Of a DNA stretch of 64,000 nt, positions 60,401 to 64,000 are shown piece by piece. Both the position numbers and the translations under genes were made by a program. Location: NCBI GenBank assembly GCA_022605955.1, contig JAKCOZ010000610.1, positions 48,115-112,114 of the forward strand, in the 5' to 3' direction. The DNA is from Rallus limicola (lineage: Eukaryota > Chordata > Aves > Gruiformes > Rallidae). Positions within the stretch are counted from its first letter, which is position 1, and every line of letters starts with the position of its first letter. Below the pieces are notes generated by a model. That model saw only the letters and a program-made list of their open reading frames with translations. It was not told where the DNA came from and searched no databases.

Positions 60401-63400
60401 TGCTTTTCTCGGCCCTAGCAGACTGCAGTTCAAAACATGCTAAACGTCCAGCAATAACTGCTAAAGTAAAGAAGCTAGGCATGAAAGGCATAGCTTGTCT
60501 GAAACCTCCTAACAGGACACACAAGCAGACCCTGTCACTTTGGCTCTCAGCCTTTTCCTTTGCCTGGAAAGAGGGAACATGCCTGGAACCTCCTACGGTG
60601 CTTTTCTCGGCCCTAGCAGACTGCAGTTCAAAACATGCTAAACGTCCAGCAATAACTCCCAAAGTAAAGAAGCTAGGCATGAAAGGCATAGCTTGTCTGA
60701 AACCTCCTAACAGGACACACAAGCAGACCCTGTCACTTTGGCTCTCAGCCTTTTCCTTTGCCTGGAAAGAGGGAACATGCCTGGAACCTCCTACGGTGCT
60801 TTTCTCGGCCCTAGCAGACTGCAGTTCAAAACTTGCTAAACGTCCAGCAATAACTCCCAAAGTAAAGAAGCTAGGACTGAAAGGCATAGCTTGTCTGAAA
60901 CCTCCTAACAGGACACACAAGCAGACCCTGTCACTTTGGCTCTCAGCCTTTTCCTTTGCCTGGAAAGAAGGAACATGCCTGGAACCTCCTACAGTGCTTT
61001 TCTCGGCCCTAGCAGACTGCAGTTCAAAACATGCTAAACGTCCAGCAATAACTGCTAAAGTAAAGAAGCTAGGCATGAAAGGCATAGCTTGTCTGAAACC
61101 TCCTAACAGGACACACAAGCAGACCCTGTCACTTTGGCTCTCAGCCTTTTCCTTTGCCTGGAAAGAGGGAACATGCCTGGAAGCTCCTACGGTGCTTTTC
61201 TCGGCCCTAGCAGACTGCAGTTCAAAACATGCTAAACGTCCAGCAATAACTCCCAAAGTAAAGAAGCTAGGCATGAAAGGCATAGCTTGTCTGAAACCTC
61301 CTAACAGGACACACAAGCAGACCCTGTCACTTTGGCTCTCAGCCTTTTCCTTTGCCTGGAAAGAGGGAACATGCCTGGAACCTCCTACGGTGCTTTTCTC
61401 GGCCCTAGCAGACTGCAGTTCAAAACATGCTAAACGTCCAGCAATAACTCCCAAAGTAAAGTAGCTAGGACTGAAAGGCATAGCTTGTCTGAAACCTCCT
61501 AACAGGACACACAAGCAGACCCTGTCACTTTGGCTCTCAGCCTTTTCCTTTGCCTGGAAAGAAGGAACATACCTGCTACCTCCTACGGTGCTTTTCTCGG
61601 CCCTAGCAGACTGCAGTTCAAAACATGCTAAACGTCCAGCAATAACTCCCAAAGTAAAGAAGCTAGGCATGAAAGGCATAGCTTGTCTGAAACCTCCTAA
61701 CAGGACACACAAGCAGACCCTGTCACTTTGGCTCTCAGCCTTTACCTTTGCCTGGAAAGAGGGAACATGCCTGGAACCTCCTACGGTGCTTTTCTCGGCC
61801 CTAGCAGACTGCAGTTCAAAACTTGCTAAACGTCCAGCAATAACTCCCAAAGTAAAGAAGCTAGGACTGAAAGGCATAGCTTGTCTGAAACCTCCTAACA
61901 GGACACACAAGCAGACCCTGTCACTTTGGCTCTCAGCCTTTTCCTTTGCCTGGAAAGAGGGAACATGCCTGGAACCTCCTACGGTGCTTTTCTCGGCCCT
62001 AGCAGACTGCAGTTCAAAACATGCTAAACGTCCAGCAATAACTCCCAAAGTAAAGAAGCTAGGACTGAAAGGCATAGCTTGTCTGAAACCTCCTAACAGG
62101 ACACACAAGCAGACCCTGTCACTTTGGCTCTCAGCCTTTTCCTTTGCCTGGAAAGAAGGAACATACCTGCTACCTCCTACAGTGCTTTTCTCGGCCCTAG
62201 CAGACTGCAGTTCAAAACATGCTAAACGTCCAGCAATAACTCCCAAAGTAAAGAAGCTAGGCATGAAAGGCATAGCTTGTCTGAAACCTCCTAACAGGAC
62301 ACACAAGCAGACCCTGTCACTTTGGCTCTCAGCCTTTTCCTTTGCCTGGAAAGAGGGAACATGCCTGGAACCTCCTACGGTGCTTTTCTCGGCCCTAGCA
62401 GACTGCAGTTCAAAACATGCTAAACGTCCAGCAATAACTCCCAAAGTAAAGAAGCTAGGACTGAAAGGCATAGCTTGTCTGAAACCTCCTAACAGGACAC
62501 ACAAGCAGACCCTGTCACTTTGGCTCTCAGCCTTTTCCTTTGCCTGGAAAGAGGGAACATGCCTGGAACCTCCTACAGTGCTTTTCTCGGCCCTAGCAGA
62601 CTGCAGTTCAAAACATGCTAAACGTCCAGCAATAACTCCCAAAGTAAAGAAGCTAGGACTGAAAGGCATAGCTTGTCTGAAACCTCCTAACAGGACACAC
62701 AAGCAGACCCTGTCACTTTGGCTCTCAGCCTTTTCCTTTGCCTGGAAAGAAGGAACATACCTGCTACCTCCTACAGTGCTTTTCTCGGCCCTAGCAGACT
62801 GCAGTTCAAAACATGCTAAACGTCCAGCAATAACTCCCAAAGTAAAGAAGCTAGGCATGAAAGGCATAGCTTGTCTGAAACCTCCTAACAGGACACACAA
62901 GCAGACCCTGTCACTTTGGCTCTCAGCCTTTTCCTTTGCCTGGAAAGAGGGAACATGCCTGGAACCTCCTACGGTGCTTTTCTCGGCCCTAGCAGACTGC
63001 AGTTCAAAACATGCTAAACGTCCAGCAATAACTCCCAAAGTAAAGAAGCTAGGCATGAAAGGCATAGCTTGTCTGAAACCTCCTAACAGGACACACAAGC
63101 AGACCCTGTCACTTTGGCTCTCAGCCTTTTCCTTTGCCTGGAAAGAGGGAACATGCCTGGAAGCTCCTACGGTGCTTTTCTCGGCCCTAGCAGACTGCAG
63201 TTCAAAACATGCTAAACGTCCAGCAATAACTCCCAAAGTAAAGAAGCTAGGCATGAAAGGCATAGCTTGTCTGAAACCTTATAACAGGACACACAAGCAG
63301 ACCCTGTCACTTTGGCTCTCAGCCTTTTCCTTTGCCTGGAAAGAAGGAACATGCCTGGAACCTCCTACAGTGCTTTTCTCGGCCCTAGCAGACTGCAGTT

Positions 63401-64000
63401 CAAAACATGCTAAACGTCCAGCAATAACTGCTAAAGTAAAGAAGCTAGGCATGAAAGGCATAGCTTGTCTGAAACCTCCTAACAGGACACACAAGCAGAC
63501 CCTGTCACTTTGGCTCTCAGCCTTTTCCTTTGCCTGGAAAGAGGGAACATGCCTGGAACCTCCTACGGTGCTTTTCTCGGCCCTAGCAGACTGCAGTTCA
63601 AAACATGCTAAACGTCCAGCAATAACTCCCAAAGTAAAGAAGCTAGGCATGAAAGGCATAGCTTGTCTGAAACCTCCTAACAGGACACACAAGCAGACCC
63701 TGTCACTTTGGCTCTCAGCCTTTTCCTTTGCCTGGAAAGAGGGAACATGCCTGGAACCTCCTACGGTGCTTTTCTCGGCCCTAGCAGACTGCAGTTCAAA
63801 ACATGCTAAACGTCCAGCAATAACTCCCAAAGTAAAGAAGCTAGGACTGAAAGGCATAGCTTGTCTGAAACCTCCTAACAGGACACACAAGCAGACCCTG
63901 TCACTTTGGCTCTCAGCCTTTTCCTTTGCCTGGAAAGAAGGAACATACCTGCTACCTCCTACAGTGCTTTTCTCGGCCCTAGCAGACTGCAGTTCAAAAC

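Larger units (their letters stand above)
38415..64000 (-). repeat. 198-bp satellite array, inverted arm
   Basis: The same 198-bp unit continues here in the opposite orientation, read on the + strand as its reverse complement (CTGCAGTTCAAAACATGC). The CTGCAG site is at 38446 in the first copy and 63987 in the last, a distance of 129 x 198 minus 1. This agrees with the three indels I can see: minus one near 38491, minus one near 40533 and plus one near 44324. The arm has its own subtype mixture and its own higher-order periods (15 and 9 monomers), different from the forward arm. It runs off the right edge. No gene, transposon or unique sequence interrupts it. Confidence 0.98.

Noticed and set aside
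1..64000. CRISPR array
   Set aside because: Repeats are contiguous 198-bp units with no variable spacers, and there are no cas genes.
1..64000. tRNA, rRNA or telomere repeats hidden in the unit
   Set aside because: No cloverleaf, no rRNA-like segment and no TTAGGG tandem is visible. The single TTAGGAGG per unit is not a telomere repeat.
1..64000. Naming the satellite family or species
   Set aside because: I could not match the monomer to any satellite I know with confidence. A search of the 397-594 monomer against repeat libraries would decide it.

Overview
The whole 64 kb is one satellite DNA array. I see no unique sequence, gene, RNA gene, transposon or other insertion. The unit is 198 bp (reference copy at 397-594), about 49% G+C by hand count, repeated head to tail about 323 times and running off both ends of the window. 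The unit size is near that of a nucleosome repeat. Monomers differ only by a few linked substitutions and nested multi-monomer repeats are present. This points to a eukaryotic centromeric or pericentromeric heterochromatin block. CpG-to-TpG/CpA variants suggest cytosine methylation, as in vertebrates and plants. I do not recognise the satellite family and cannot name the species.

Layout. From 1 to 38414 all monomers point one way: 194 full copies plus 10 bp, with a net loss of 8 bp from one-base deletions. At 38414/38415 the orientation flips once, in the middle of a monomer. From 38415 to 64000 all copies point the other way (about 129). Within the arms, rare marker variants recur at whole multiples of 198 bp and reveal higher-order repeats. 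Zone A (about 3.2-18.1 kb) has two copies offset by 42-45 monomers. Zone B (about 23.3-38.0 kb) has two tandem copies with a 35-monomer (6,928 bp) period, and an older relative at about 19-23 kb. Zone C (about 44.9-50.2 kb) has a 15-monomer (2,970 bp) period. Zone D (about 53.9-57.4 kb) has a 9-monomer (1,782 bp) period.

Coding potential. 198 is 3 x 66 and one frame on each strand has no stop codon, so huge open frames (up to about 4,500 codons) run through the array on both strands. They are best explained as an arithmetic by-product of the repeat length. Both strands are open together, frames break at one-base indels and stop variants, there is no unique N or C terminus, and substitutions look unconstrained. 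No protein-coding gene is annotated.

The points most worth following are the single inversion junction with 4 bp of overlap, the nested higher-order repeats, the different monomer subtypes on the two arms, and splice-site-like motifs that could matter if the array is transcribed.
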